64,000 nucleotides of DNA from Streptomyces sp. A0642 (GCF_004795105.1 NZ_SSBL01000018.1:62001-126000), one strand, 5' to 3'. Positions 46,172 to 55,367 are shown, counted from the stretch's first letter. Translations and numbers: made by a program. The notes: generated by a model from the sequence alone, not told the origin.

Positions 46172-48769
46172 CTAGGGCTGTGTGACCCTCAGCTCCCGTA
46201 CGCCCGCCGGCTCGGCCGCGTCCGTCGAGCGCACCGTCACCCGCACCTCGCGGGCCACCGCCCCCGCCCGGTACGGCCGCCAGTGCCCGCCGTCGGCCGA
46301 GGTCTCCAGGCGGAACGAGGCCGGGGCCACGTCCGTCCACTCGGGCGCGATCCCCGTCACCGGGGCCGCGCGGCCCAGGTCCACCGTCAGCGTGCCCGTC
46401 TCCCCGTCCGGGAACCAGGCCGTCGCCGTGCTGCCGTCCACGGCCGCGGCCGCGTACAGGCCGGGCGTCTCGGACGTCGCCGTCGCCGGGCGGCAGCGGG
46501 CCGCGTCGGTGGTCGGGGCCAGGTCCGGGCGGCGCGTGGGGAGGGTGAGGGTCCCCGCCAGGGTGCGGGGGCCGGACGGGGTGTGGACGGTGAACGGGGC
46601 GCCCGAGGCGAGGCGGACCCGCGTCGTCCGGGGACCGATCACGATGTCGTACGTACGACCCCGGTAGCGCAGACCCGTCACCCGCACGCCCTCGCTCAGC
46701 TGCGGCGGCAGCACCGGGTCGACCCGCACCCCGTCCTCCCGCAGGCGCAGACCCGTCAGCCCGTGCGTGAACACCTGGAGGAAGCCGCCCTTGCCCGTGA
46801 GGAAGTCCTCGGCGGGGAAACCCGACAGGGGGTCCTGCGCGCCCGCCTTCGCGCCCCGCGCCTCACTGAAGAGGGCGTACGGACCGCGCATGAACGGGCG
46901 CACGGCACGTTGGAGATACGTGTACGTGGCGCAGCCGGGCTCACCGATCGCGGCGGCGTCGATCGCGTGGACCGAGTCCGTCATCGCCGGGCCGTCCGGA
47001 TCGGTGTGCGCCGCGTAGTAGTCGAGCGTGGCGGCCGCCGCACCCGGCTCCATCGGCCACTCCAGCGGGTAGATCAGCAGGACCGTATCGGCCTGCTTGA
47101 TCGTCGATCCGTCGTATCCGGCGTACTGGAGGTACAGCTTCCGCTCCGGGTCGTACGGGATGCGCAGGCCGTCCGCGATCTTGTTCCACTCGGCGGGAGC
47201 CGCGTGGCCGAGGAGCTGGGCCGCGCGGGCGGCGTTGCGCAGGGCGGTGGCCGCGACGGCGTTGGTGAACACCCCGTCGGTGACGCCGTTGCTGTACTCG
47301 TCGGGGCCCGCCACCCCCTTCACCGAGTAGCTGCCGTCGCCGTTCGCGGTGGCGCGCGAGGCCCAGAAGCCGGCGATGCCGCGGAGCATCTGCCAGCCGT
47401 GGCCGGCCAGCCAGTCGCGGTCGCCGGTGGCCAGGTAGTACTGCCAGACCGCGAGTGAGACATCGCCCTGGAGGTGGTTCTGCGTCACACAGTGCGGCGG
47501 GTTCCAGCTCTGGCACTCGGACCGGAGATTGCCCCTGCTCGCGCTCGTCCACGGGTAGAACAGGCCCTCGTAGCCCAGCTTCTCGGCGTTCGTACGGGCC
47601 TCGTCGCGCGTCCGGTAGCGGTACTCGACCACGGACCGGGCCAGTTCGGGACGGGTGGCGAGCAGCCCCGGGTACATCCAGGTCTCCGCGTCCCAGAAGA
47701 CCATGCCCGCGTAGTTGTCGCTGGTCAGTCCGGCCGGGGCGACGCTGTCACGGGAGCCCGCGCGGGTGGAGGCCAGGAGTCCGTACTGGGCCGAGCGCAG
47801 CCACTTCTGCAGATCGGGGCTGCCCGGCACGGACACGTCCGCCGACCAGTCGCGGCGCCAGACGGCCGCGTTCCCGGAGAGGAGCGCGGACCAGCCGCGG
47901 CCCGTCGCCCGACGGGACGCCTCGCGCGCGGTGGTGCGCGGAGCGCGTGAGGTCAGGGCGGTGTCCACGCCCACGTACTTCACATACGTGTACGTGTGCC
48001 CGGAACTCACCCGGGACGCGCGCCCGTTCGCGCCGGCCGGGCGTACGGTCTGGACGATCGCGCCCGCCGTCCCCGTGCCCCGGGTGCGGAACGTCCCGTC
48101 GTCCTCCAGGTCGATGCGGCGCGCGCCGCGCGGGTCGAGCCGGCCGGTGACCGTCGCGGTGCCGGTCCAGTGCGGCGTCATCCGCAGTCGCACGGCTCCG
48201 GTGTGCACGTCGGAGCGGTCGGCCAGCACCTCGTACGTCAGGTCGGTCGCGCGGCCGTCGGCCGTGGTCCAGCGCAGTGAGGTGCGCACCAGCCCGCAGC
48301 GCAGGAAGACCGTCTGGCGGTACCGGGAGATCCGCCCCGCCGGGGTGGCGGGGCCGTACGTCTCCTCGCCCACGCGCACGTCGAGGTTCGTCCAGCTCGG
48401 CAGCGCGGCGACCACCTCGCGGCCCGCCGCCAGGTCCTCCTCGCGCCCGAAGAGCCCGGAGACGAACGCCCCGTCGTAGCGCGGGGTGAACAGCGGCCAG
48501 CCGGTCTTCTCGGCGCGTGCGGCGTACCCGGCGCCGGCTGCCGGGACCCGATGCCCCAGGTATCCGTTGCCGACGTAGGGGTCGTAGCCCGCGGCCTCGC
48601 CGTACGTGGTGGACGTCAGGGCCCACGCGGGGTCCGTGTCCCGGCCGCAGGGCGCGGCCGCCGGTGCGGCCGGCCGCCGATCGGCGGCGTACGCGACGGG
48701 CGGGGAAGCCGGCGCGATCAGGGCGCAGGCGACGAGGGACGTGAGAAGAGAGGTACGCGAAAGGCTCAC
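46172..48769 (-). CDS. Secreted GH65 glycoside hydrolase (acid-trehalase-like) with C-terminal F5/8 C-type domain
   Basis: This 865-residue exported protein has a signal peptide (1-28, ending AYA). The GH65 part covers about 50-700: an N-terminal beta-sandwich, then the (alpha/alpha)6 barrel with MVFWDAETWMYP, GVAGPDEYSNGVTDGVFTN (GPDE carries the general acid) and KQADTVLLIYPLEWPM. About 735-865 is a galactose-binding-like F5/8 module (GLYAAAAVDGSTATAWFPD, FRLETSADGGHWRPY). Secretion favours hydrolysis over phosphorolysis, so acid trehalase or a related alpha-glucosidase is likely. GTG start with TACGTT 6 nt upstream (48776-48781). Confidence 0.87.
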   Translation of the reverse strand: MSLSRTSLLTSLVACALIAPASPPVAYAADRRPAAPAAAPCGRDTDPAWALTSTTYGEAAGYDPYVGNGYLGHRVPAAGAGYAARAEKTGWPLFTPRYDGAFVSGLFGREEDLAAGREVVAALPSWTNLDVRVGEETYGPATPAGRISRYRQTVFLRCGLVRTSLRWTTADGRATDLTYEVLADRSDVHTGAVRLRMTPHWTGTATVTGRLDPRGARRIDLEDDGTFRTRGTGTAGAIVQTVRPAGANGRASRVSSGHTYTYVKYVGVDTALTSRAPRTTAREASRRATGRGWSALLSGNAAVWRRDWSADVSVPGSPDLQKWLRSAQYGLLASTRAGSRDSVAPAGLTSDNYAGMVFWDAETWMYPGLLATRPELARSVVEYRYRTRDEARTNAEKLGYEGLFYPWTSASRGNLRSECQSWNPPHCVTQNHLQGDVSLAVWQYYLATGDRDWLAGHGWQMLRGIAGFWASRATANGDGSYSVKGVAGPDEYSNGVTDGVFTNAVAATALRNAARAAQLLGHAAPAEWNKIADGLRIPYDPERKLYLQYAGYDGSTIKQADTVLLIYPLEWPMEPGAAAATLDYYAAHTDPDGPAMTDSVHAIDAAAIGEPGCATYTYLQRAVRPFMRGPYALFSEARGAKAGAQDPLSGFPAEDFLTGKGGFLQVFTHGLTGLRLREDGVRVDPVLPPQLSEGVRVTGLRYRGRTYDIVIGPRTTRVRLASGAPFTVHTPSGPRTLAGTLTLPTRRPDLAPTTDAARCRPATATSETPGLYAAAAVDGSTATAWFPDGETGTLTVDLGRAAPVTGIAPEWTDVAPASFRLETSADGGHWRPYRAGAVAREVRVTVRSTDAAEPAGVRELRVTQP

Positions 48770-48850
48770 GGCACGAACGTAGGGAAACGGGCACGGAACG
48801 GCGGGGCACGGCGCGCGGGTGAACGGCTGACGTGCCGGAGCGCGCCCCCC

Positions 48851-49954
48851 TCAGGCCGCGAGCCCCGTCTTGAGGCCCGCGCCGCACAGCGGCACGACGA
48901 CACTGCGGTCCGTCCAGCCGCCCACCGCCGCCCAGCAGGCCACGCCCGTCGTCTCCACGTAGAAACCGCGGGCCGCCAGATCCAGTTGTGCGGCGCGGAT
49001 CCGGTCCTCCGTCACCGTCAGGAACGTGCCGCCCGACTCCCGGACCGCTGCCAGGATCGCCCGGGCGCGCGGTGGACGCGGGATGGCGATGCCTTCGGCG
49101 AGGGTGGGGGAGGCGGTGGCGCCGGCGGGGACGCCGAGCAGGTCCTCGGCCCCCGCGTGGAAGGCCGCCGCCAGCGGGGAGACCGCCTCCGCCTGGACGG
49201 CGATCAGCGCGGGGCGGGTGTCGATCAGCCCCTGGGCGAGGAGTTCCGCGGTGGCCAGGGCCGCGCCGAGGAGCAGCGTGCCGTTGCCGACCGGTACGGC
49301 GATGGCGTCGGGGAGCCGGCCGCCGAGGTCCTCCCAGAGCTCGTACACGTAGGTCTTCGTGCCGTGCAGGAAGTACGGGTTGAAGACGTGCGAGGCGTAG
49401 AAGGTGCCGGGGGCGTCGGCGGCGGTGCGGGCCGCCCGCGCGGTCGCCTCCCGGTCTCCGGGGACGATTTCCAGCCGGGCGCCGTGGGCGCGGATCTGTT
49501 CGGTCTTCTTCGGCGACGTGCCCTCGGGGACGTACACCGTGCAGGGCAGGGCGGCGCGGGCGCAGTACGCGGCGACGGCCGTGCCCGCGTTGCCGCTGCT
49601 GTCCGCGACGACGCGCTCGGGGGCGAGGCGGCGGGCCAGTTCGGCGAGCATCACCGCGCCCCGGTCCTTGAAGGAGAGCGTCGGCATCAGGAAGTCGAGC
49701 TTGGCCGAGACCGTGCCGGTGAGCGGGACGAGCGGGGTGCGGCCCTCGCCGAGGGTGGTCGCGGGGGAGGAGAGGGGCAGGACCTCCTCGTAGCGCCACA
49801 GGGAGTTGACCCGGCCGGGCAGATCGCCGGGCCGCAGCGGGCCCGCGCTCTCGAAGTCCAGGTCCCACGGGCCGCGGCAGACCGGGCAGCACCAGGTGAG
49901 CGAGGTGACGTCGGCGCGGGCGCCGTCCTGCGGGCAGCGGTAGGTGGTGGCCAT
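48851..49954 (-). CDS. Threonine synthase-like PLP enzyme
   Basis: This 367-residue fold-type II PLP protein has an N-terminal CPQDG...CCPVC cysteine cluster as in type-I threonine synthase relatives, the Schiff-base lysine in LMPTLSFKDRGAV, and the phosphate loop VADSSGNAGTAVAAY. It is shorter than ThrC and may act on another substrate such as diaminopropionate or a phosphorylated hydroxy-amino acid, so threonine synthesis is not assured. The ATG at 49954 is chosen (MATTYRCP); catgct 7 nt upstream resembles a weak -10. Confidence 0.82.
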   Translation of the reverse strand: MATTYRCPQDGARADVTSLTWCCPVCRGPWDLDFESAGPLRPGDLPGRVNSLWRYEEVLPLSSPATTLGEGRTPLVPLTGTVSAKLDFLMPTLSFKDRGAVMLAELARRLAPERVVADSSGNAGTAVAAYCARAALPCTVYVPEGTSPKKTEQIRAHGARLEIVPGDREATARAARTAADAPGTFYASHVFNPYFLHGTKTYVYELWEDLGGRLPDAIAVPVGNGTLLLGAALATAELLAQGLIDTRPALIAVQAEAVSPLAAAFHAGAEDLLGVPAGATASPTLAEGIAIPRPPRARAILAAVRESGGTFLTVTEDRIRAAQLDLAARGFYVETTGVACWAAVGGWTDRSVVVPLCGAGLKTGLAA

Positions 49955-50011
49955 GACGGCCAGCATGCCAGCGGGGCGGCCGCGGTGCCGCGGCCGCCCC
50001 GGAGTGCCCCT

Positions 50012-51394
50012 CTACCGCCGGGAGAGTCCGCGGTCGACCGCGGTCATCAGCTCGCCGTCGTCCGTGTCCCCGTCCAGCGACCAGAACATCGCGCCGCCGA
50101 GCCGGTGGTCACGGATGTAGGCGGTCTTGGTGCGCAGGACCTGCGGGTCGTCGTACGTCCACAGCGTGGTGCCGTCGAACAGCCAGGCGCTGCCGTCACG
50201 GACATTGCGGTGGACCTTGTACGTACCGGATTCGGCCAGCTTCTTGAGGGCCTTGTAGTCCTCGTACCCGGCCGCCCAGGTCGCGGGGGCGGGTGCCGTG
50301 GCGGGTTGCCCGAGGCCGTCGCCGCCGCCGGTCACACCGGTCCAGCCCTGACCGTAGAACGGCATCCCCATCACCAGCTTGCGGGCCGGGGCGCCCCGCC
50401 GCAGCCAGGCGCGCACGGTCTGGTCGACGCTGAAGTCGTCCTTCGCGTACAGCGCGGACTGCTGCGCGGTGGTCTTCTCGCCGGAGACGTGGAAGTCGTA
50501 ACCCTGGAGGTTCACGAAGTCGACGTCCCGCATGATGCGCGGGACGTCGAAGCCGGCGTCGATCTTCTCGGGGGACGTGGGCACGAACGCCGAGAGGTCG
50601 TAGTGCCTGGGCTTCGCTCCGGGGTGGCCGCCCTTGCGCGAGGCCGCGCCGCTCTTCGCGTAGGCGTCGAGCTGGGTACGGAACTCGTGGACCAGAGCCG
50701 TGAAGTTCCGCTTGTCCTCGGGGCGGTGGACGGTGTCGGAGTCACCGGCGGATCCCGGCCATTCCCAGTCGATGTCCACCCCGTCGAAGAGGCCGGCCGC
50801 CGCGCCGTCGCCGCCGCGCACCCCGTCCACCGGCAGGTTGCCCTTGATGTACAGGTCGATGCAGGAGGAGACGAAGGCCTTGCGGGAGGCGGCGGTGCGG
50901 GCCGCGTCCGAGAAGTGCGTGGACCAGCTCCAGCCGCCGAGCGAGATCATCACCTTGAGGCCGGGGTGCTTGGCCTTGAGCTCGCGCAGCTGGTTGAAGT
51001 TGCCCGCGAGGGCCTGGTCGTCGGTGTCGGCGACGCCGTCCACCGAGCCGGCGGCGTCCAGCGGGCGGACGTAGTCGGCCCAGGCGTCGGCTTCCCCGGG
51101 AACGTTGCCCGTGAAGCACTTGCCGTCGGCGCTGACGTTGCCGAACGCGTAGTTGATGTGGGTGAGCTTGGCCGCTGCTCCGCTCGTCTCCAGGTCCTTG
51201 ACCTGGAAGTCGCGTCCGTAGACGCCCCATTGAGTGAAGTAGCCGACGCGCTTGTAGGCGGGAGCGGAGCCTGCGTGGCTGCCGCCGTGGTCCTTGCCGT
51301 GGCCCCCGGTGGCGTGCGCGGCGGGGGCGAGGGTGGCGGCCAGCGAGAAGGCGCAGGCGGCGATGGCCAGTCCGGACAGGGTTCTTCGACGCAT
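50012..51394 (-). CDS. Secreted GH18 chitinase
   Basis: This 460-residue exported chitinase has a signal peptide (1-28, ending AHA) and a His/Gly-rich linker, with no chitin-binding module. The GH18 barrel has VGYFTQWGVYGRDF, MISLGGWSWSTHFSDAA and the catalytic FDGVDIDWEWPG (D204, D207, D209, E211). FVNLQGYDFHV, MGMPFYGQGWTGV and GGAMFWSLDGD complete it. A DasR-type operator lies 76 nt upstream, so it should respond to N-acetylglucosamine metabolism. The ATG at 51394 follows an agga site. Confidence 0.94.
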   Translation of the reverse strand: MRRRTLSGLAIAACAFSLAATLAPAAHATGGHGKDHGGSHAGSAPAYKRVGYFTQWGVYGRDFQVKDLETSGAAAKLTHINYAFGNVSADGKCFTGNVPGEADAWADYVRPLDAAGSVDGVADTDDQALAGNFNQLRELKAKHPGLKVMISLGGWSWSTHFSDAARTAASRKAFVSSCIDLYIKGNLPVDGVRGGDGAAAGLFDGVDIDWEWPGSAGDSDTVHRPEDKRNFTALVHEFRTQLDAYAKSGAASRKGGHPGAKPRHYDLSAFVPTSPEKIDAGFDVPRIMRDVDFVNLQGYDFHVSGEKTTAQQSALYAKDDFSVDQTVRAWLRRGAPARKLVMGMPFYGQGWTGVTGGGDGLGQPATAPAPATWAAGYEDYKALKKLAESGTYKVHRNVRDGSAWLFDGTTLWTYDDPQVLRTKTAYIRDHRLGGAMFWSLDGDTDDGELMTAVDRGLSRR

Positions 51395-51469
51395 GAGGCC
51401 CGTTCCTGTACGTGTGCGTGAGGGAGACATGTGCGGGAGGTGCGTGGCCGTGCTGTGTGGAGAGGAAGC

Positions 51470-51487
51470 TATTGGTCTGGACCAACT
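51470..51487 (-). promoter_or_regulatory. DasR responsive element (dre) of the chitinase gene
   Basis: ATTGGTCTGGACCAAC (51471-51486) matches the Streptomyces dre consensus ACTGGTCTAGACCAGT closely, with a TGGTC/GACCA dyad. It lies in the chitinase promoter region, as for other Streptomyces chitinases. Confidence 0.85.
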
Positions 51488-51668
51488 CGGGTCAAGGGGT
51501 GGGGGACCGTCGGGGGTGGGGCGGGCGGGGAAGGTGCGGCGGCCGGGGCGGGATATGCGTACGCCCACCGCGAATCATCACTTCGAGTGAAACTCTGGCC
51601 CGTGCTTGCGGTCCGCAACCGACGGTTGCGAGGCTGTTGCAGTCTGTCAACCTCTTGGGGAGTGGCCT

Positions 51669-52421
51669 GTGACTTTCGGTGAGCAGCCCGCCTATCTGCG
51701 CGTTGCGAGCGATCTGAGGGAGAAGATCGTCAACGGTTCGCTGCCGCCGCATACGCGCCTGCCGTCGCAGGCGCGTATCCGCGAGGAATACGGGGTTTCG
51801 GACACCGTCGCGCTGGAGGCGCGCAAGGTGCTGATGGCCGAGGGCCTCGTCGAGGGCCGCTCGGGCTCCGGCACCTATGTGCGCGAGCGCCCCGTGCCGC
51901 GCAGCATCGCCCGTTCCGGCTTCCGGTCGGAGGCCGGGGCCAGCCCCTTCCGCCAGGAGCAGACGGCGGAGGGCGCGCGGGGGACCTGGGAGTCCCGGAG
52001 CGAGCAGGAGGGCGCGAGCCCCGAGATCGCCGAGCGGCTCGGGATCGAGCCGGGCGACCGCGTGATGCGTACGCGCTACGTGTTCCGGGACGGCGGCGAG
52101 CCGATGATGCTCTCCACCTCCTGGGAGACCCTCGCGGTCACGGGACGGACGCCGGTGATGCTGCCGGAGGAGGGCCCGCTGGGCGGCTGCGGGGTGGTCG
52201 AGCGGATGGCCGCGATCGATGTGGTCGTGGACAACGTGGCCGAACAGGTCGGTGCGCGTCCGGGGCTGGCGGAGGAGCTCCTGGCGCTCGGCGGGGTGCC
52301 GGGCCACGTCGTGATGGTGATCGAGCGGACGTACTACGCGTCGGGCCGCCCGGTCGAGACCGCCGACGTGGTGGTGCCGGCGGATCGCTACCGGATCGCC
52401 TACCACCTCCCCGTCCGGTGA
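51669..52421 (+). CDS. GntR/HutC family transcriptional regulator
   Basis: This 250-residue regulator has an N-terminal GntR helix-turn-helix (PAYLRVASDLREKIVNGSLPP, RLPSQARIREEYGVSDTVALEARKVLMAEGLVEGRSGSGTYV) and a UTRA effector domain (about 110-250: RLGIEPGDRVMRTRYVFRDGGEPMMLSTSWE, VMVIERTYYASGRPVETADVVVPADRY). It diverges from the chitinase gene across the dre, but need not be DasR; Streptomyces carries many such paralogues. The GTG at 51669 follows ggggag. Confidence 0.9.
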   Translation: MTFGEQPAYLRVASDLREKIVNGSLPPHTRLPSQARIREEYGVSDTVALEARKVLMAEGLVEGRSGSGTYVRERPVPRSIARSGFRSEAGASPFRQEQTAEGARGTWESRSEQEGASPEIAERLGIEPGDRVMRTRYVFRDGGEPMMLSTSWETLAVTGRTPVMLPEEGPLGGCGVVERMAAIDVVVDNVAEQVGARPGLAEELLALGGVPGHVVMVIERTYYASGRPVETADVVVPADRYRIAYHLPVR

Positions 52422-52763
52422 GGGGTGCGGGGCGGCCCGGTTCCCGGCGTGTGGCGGGTCTCCGGCCCTGCGGTCCGGGCCGGGCGGCGGACCGGCGGGC
52501 GCGGTGTTCGTGCGGTCCGGCTCTGGTGGCGGGTCGGCGGGCGCGGCGGTCCTGTGTTCCGGGTCTGGCGGCGCGTCTCCGGGCGCGGTGTTCCTGTCGG
52601 GTGACCGATATCCGGCGGCGCCCGTCCGGCACCCGTCACCACGAATTAACGGCGGCCCCGCCCCCGTAACGGCCGGGCAATCGTCCACTGTGACGGCTTG
52701 TCATGTCCCGCTCTTACTTTCCCGTTCGGACCCGCACTCCGGACGACGAACGGGAAGTCACCG
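52422..52763. other. Intergenic region with 42-bp tandem repeats
   Basis: No gene is supported in 342 nt. It holds the repeat tract 52495-52601 and presumably the promoter of the NCS1 permease gene; caagtcc-like or clear -35 boxes were not found. Confidence 0.5.
52495..52601. repeat. 2.5 copies of a 42-bp tandem repeat
   Basis: Units start at 52495, 52537 and 52579 (partial). Each begins SCGGGCGCGGYGKTC and contains a tccggctctggtggcg-type middle. Confidence 0.65.
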
Positions 52764-54497
52764 ATGACGGACACAGCCGTACCGCAGACGGAGACCGCCT
52801 CCGAGGGAGACCTCGGGGGCGGATCCGGCGCCCCGCCCCCCAGCCGCAACTACGCGAAACTCGCCGCGGACGAGAGCAGGGAGGACTACTCCCTCCGCTA
52901 TGCGCCGCACTCCTTCCGGCGCTGGTCGCCCGGCATGGTCGCGGGCACCGCGCTCGGCGGGATCGCCTACCTCGCCGACTTCGCGATCGGCGCCTCGATC
53001 GTCTTCACCTACGGCTTCACCAGCGGATTCGCCTCGATCATGGCAGCCGCGACGATCATCTTCCTGACCGGCATTCCCATCGCCCGCGCCTGCGCCAAGT
53101 ACGGCCTGGACATGGACCTCGTCACCCGGGGCGCCGGATTCGGCTACTTCGGCTCGACGCTGACCTCGCTGATCTACGCGTCCTTCACCTTCATCTTCTT
53201 CGCCCTGGAGGGCTCGATCATGGCCCAGGCCATGCATCAGGCCGTCGGACTCCCGGTCGAGGCGGGTTATCTGATCACCACTCTGATCGTCATACCGATC
53301 GTCTTCCGCGGCATGGGCGCACTCGCCAAGGTGCAGGCGTGGACCCAGCCCGTCTGGATCATCGGCATGGTGCTGCCGTTCGTGGTCCTCGCCTTCGAGG
53401 CTCCGGACGCCTGGGGCGCGTTCGGCTCCTTCGGCGGCACGGAAGGGGCGGGGTCCGGCTTCTCGTGGATCGGCTTCGGACTCGGCACGGGGGTCGCGCT
53501 CTCCCTCATCGCTCAGATCGGTGAGCAGGCCGACTACCTGCGCTTCATGCCGGCCAGGACGGAAGCGAACAAGCGGCGCTGGAACCTCGCGGTCCTCGCT
53601 GCCGGGCCCGGTTGGGTCATCATCGGCGCCGCCAAACAACTCGGCGGTGCGCTGCTCGCGTTCGTCGCCTTGGAAGCGGTCGGCAAGACGCACGCGCTGG
53701 AGCCCATCGCCCCGCAGATCGAGGCGCTGAAGCCGTGGCTCGGCTCGTTCGCGCTGCCCGCGGCCGCCGTGTTCGTGATCGTGTCGCAGATCAAGATCAA
53801 TGTGACCAACGCCTACAGCGGCTCGCTGTCCTGGTCGAACTTCTTCTCCCGGATCACCCACCGTCACCCCGGCCGGGTCTGGTACATCTTCCTCAATCTC
53901 GTCATCGCCCTGACGCTGATGGAGATGAACATGTTCGCGGCCCTCAACAAGCTGCTGGGCTTCTACTCCAACGTGGGCATCGCCTGGATCGCCGCCGTGG
54001 CCGCGGACCTGGTCATCAACAAGAGGATCGGCCTGAGCCCCCCGTACATCGAATTCAAGCGCGCCTATCTGTACGCGGTGAACCCGGCGGGATTCGGGGC
54101 GATGGTGATCGCCTCGACCGCCTCGATCCTCGCCTTCTTCGGGCTGTTCGGCGCCTACGCGGAGGCGTTCTCGACGTTCATCGCGGCCGGACTCTCGCTG
54201 ACGCTCTGTCCGCTGATCGCCTGGGCGACGAAGGGGAAGTACTACCTGGCGCGCCCCAACCCGGTGAACGGCCCCGACGTCGAGGTCGCGGACATCACCG
54301 CCACCCACACCTGCTCGGTCTGCGCCACGGCCTACGAACTCCCGGACATCGCCGACTGCCCCGTCCAGGCGGGGCCGATCTGCTCGCTCTGCTGTTCGCT
54401 GGACGCCGAGTGCGGAGACGTCTGCCGCAAGGCCCCCGCGGGCGGCCCGGTCCTCATGCCGGAGCCGGTACTGCGCGAGGGAGCGGCACGGCCCTGA
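52764..54497 (+). CDS. NCS1-type cytosine/purine permease with Cys-rich C-terminal tail
   Basis: This 577-residue transporter has about 12 helices between residues 60 and 495, with NCS1 features: AGTALGGIAYLADFAIGASIVF, FRGMGALAKVQAWTQPVW, QIKINVTNAYSGSLSWSNFF. A cytosolic tail (about 510-577) holds eight cysteines (TCSVCATAYE, DCPVQ, ICSLCCSLDAEC, VCRK), suggesting a metal-binding ribbon. I recall a similar Cys-rich segment linking a permease domain to a histidine kinase in larger sensor proteins; here no kinase follows. The ATG at 52764 follows gggaag. Confidence 0.82.
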   Translation: MTDTAVPQTETASEGDLGGGSGAPPPSRNYAKLAADESREDYSLRYAPHSFRRWSPGMVAGTALGGIAYLADFAIGASIVFTYGFTSGFASIMAAATIIFLTGIPIARACAKYGLDMDLVTRGAGFGYFGSTLTSLIYASFTFIFFALEGSIMAQAMHQAVGLPVEAGYLITTLIVIPIVFRGMGALAKVQAWTQPVWIIGMVLPFVVLAFEAPDAWGAFGSFGGTEGAGSGFSWIGFGLGTGVALSLIAQIGEQADYLRFMPARTEANKRRWNLAVLAAGPGWVIIGAAKQLGGALLAFVALEAVGKTHALEPIAPQIEALKPWLGSFALPAAAVFVIVSQIKINVTNAYSGSLSWSNFFSRITHRHPGRVWYIFLNLVIALTLMEMNMFAALNKLLGFYSNVGIAWIAAVAADLVINKRIGLSPPYIEFKRAYLYAVNPAGFGAMVIASTASILAFFGLFGAYAEAFSTFIAAGLSLTLCPLIAWATKGKYYLARPNPVNGPDVEVADITATHTCSVCATAYELPDIADCPVQAGPICSLCCSLDAECGDVCRKAPAGGPVLMPEPVLREGAARP

Positions 54498-54523
54498 GGG
54501 CCGGTCCCCGACCGAACCACCCG

Positions 54524-54561
54524 CCCCTGGGGGCGCATCCATCCGCATGCGCCCCCAGGGG
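54524..54561 (+). terminator. Terminator of the NCS1 permease gene
   Basis: cccctgggggcgcat pairs perfectly with atgcgcccccagggg around an 8-nt loop. Confidence 0.82.
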
Positions 54562-54724
54562 TGTTGGTCCACTCCTGGCCGGATCGGTATCTCTTTGTGT
54601 GATTACGCATGCGTTGAGTAAAGGTCAGGCGTACGCTCGGGCATATGCGTACTGCGGTTTCCTGGGGATCCTTAGAGACGTGCACGCCGTACAGGGGAGG
54701 GGCGCAATGCTCGGGAGGGGCACG

Positions 54725-54907
54725 ATGAACGACAGCGGTGCCGTGCTCCCTTGGCTGGTGATACGGCAGGACGACAACGGCAACCGCTACCGCGTGGGCC
54801 GGTACGCCACGCAGGACGAGGCGCAGAAGACCGCCGACAAGCTGGATAGCCACGGCCACAAGCAGCTCTACTGGGTCGAGCGCATAGGGCAGACCGCACG
54901 CCCGTAG
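54725..54907 (+). CDS. Small SPOR-like protein, 60 aa
   Basis: This 60-residue protein (WLVIRQDDNGNRYRVGRYATQDEAQKTADKLDSHGHKQLYWVERI) resembles a stand-alone SPOR-type repeat: beta-alpha-beta with a YATQDEA turn. SPOR domains bind denuded peptidoglycan, but this one has no signal peptide or anchor, so its role is unclear. The gggaggggc site upstream of the ATG at 54725 is strong; a second ATG 18 nt earlier lacks one. Confidence 0.78.
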   Translation: MNDSGAVLPWLVIRQDDNGNRYRVGRYATQDEAQKTADKLDSHGHKQLYWVERIGQTARP

Positions 54908-54962
54908 TGCGCCCCCCGGGGCACGCCTCCGGGGCCCGTGACGGGACGTTACGCTCCGCACC

Positions 54963-55367
54963 ATGACTGATCGTGTGGTGGTGGCCGGGGCCGTCTACGA
55001 CCGGGGGAGGCTGCTGGCCGCGCGCCGCAGCGCCCCGCCCGAGCTGGCCGGACGCTGGGAGCTGCCCGGCGGCAAGGTGGAGCCGGGGGAGAGCGGCGAG
55101 CAGGCGCTCGTCCGCGAGCTCCGCGAGGAGCTGGGCATCGAGACGGAGCCGCTGGAGCGCATCCCCGGCGCGTGGCCGCTCAAGCCCGGCTATGTGCTCC
55201 ACGTGTGGACGGCCCGGCTGGTGTCCGGCGTGCCCGCGCCCCTCCAGGACCACGACGAGCTGCGCTGGCTGGGACCGGGGGAGACCGGCACGGTGGACTG
55301 GCTGGAGCAGGACCTGCCCGCAGTGGCCGAAGCCGTACGCCGGCTGCCCGGCGGCGCACACCGCTGA
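54963..55367 (+). CDS. Nudix (MutT-like) nucleoside triphosphate pyrophosphohydrolase
   Basis: This 134-residue enzyme has a complete Nudix box GKVEPGESGEQALVRELREELGI (G-x5-E-x7-REUXEE pattern). The N-terminal VVVAGAVYDRGRLLAARRS is typical of MutT-type sanitation enzymes acting on oxidised dNTPs. TACGCT ends 7 nt before the ATG (54950-54955), and no ribosome binding site is present. Confidence 0.9.
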   Translation: MTDRVVVAGAVYDRGRLLAARRSAPPELAGRWELPGGKVEPGESGEQALVRELREELGIETEPLERIPGAWPLKPGYVLHVWTARLVSGVPAPLQDHDELRWLGPGETGTVDWLEQDLPAVAEAVRRLPGGAHR

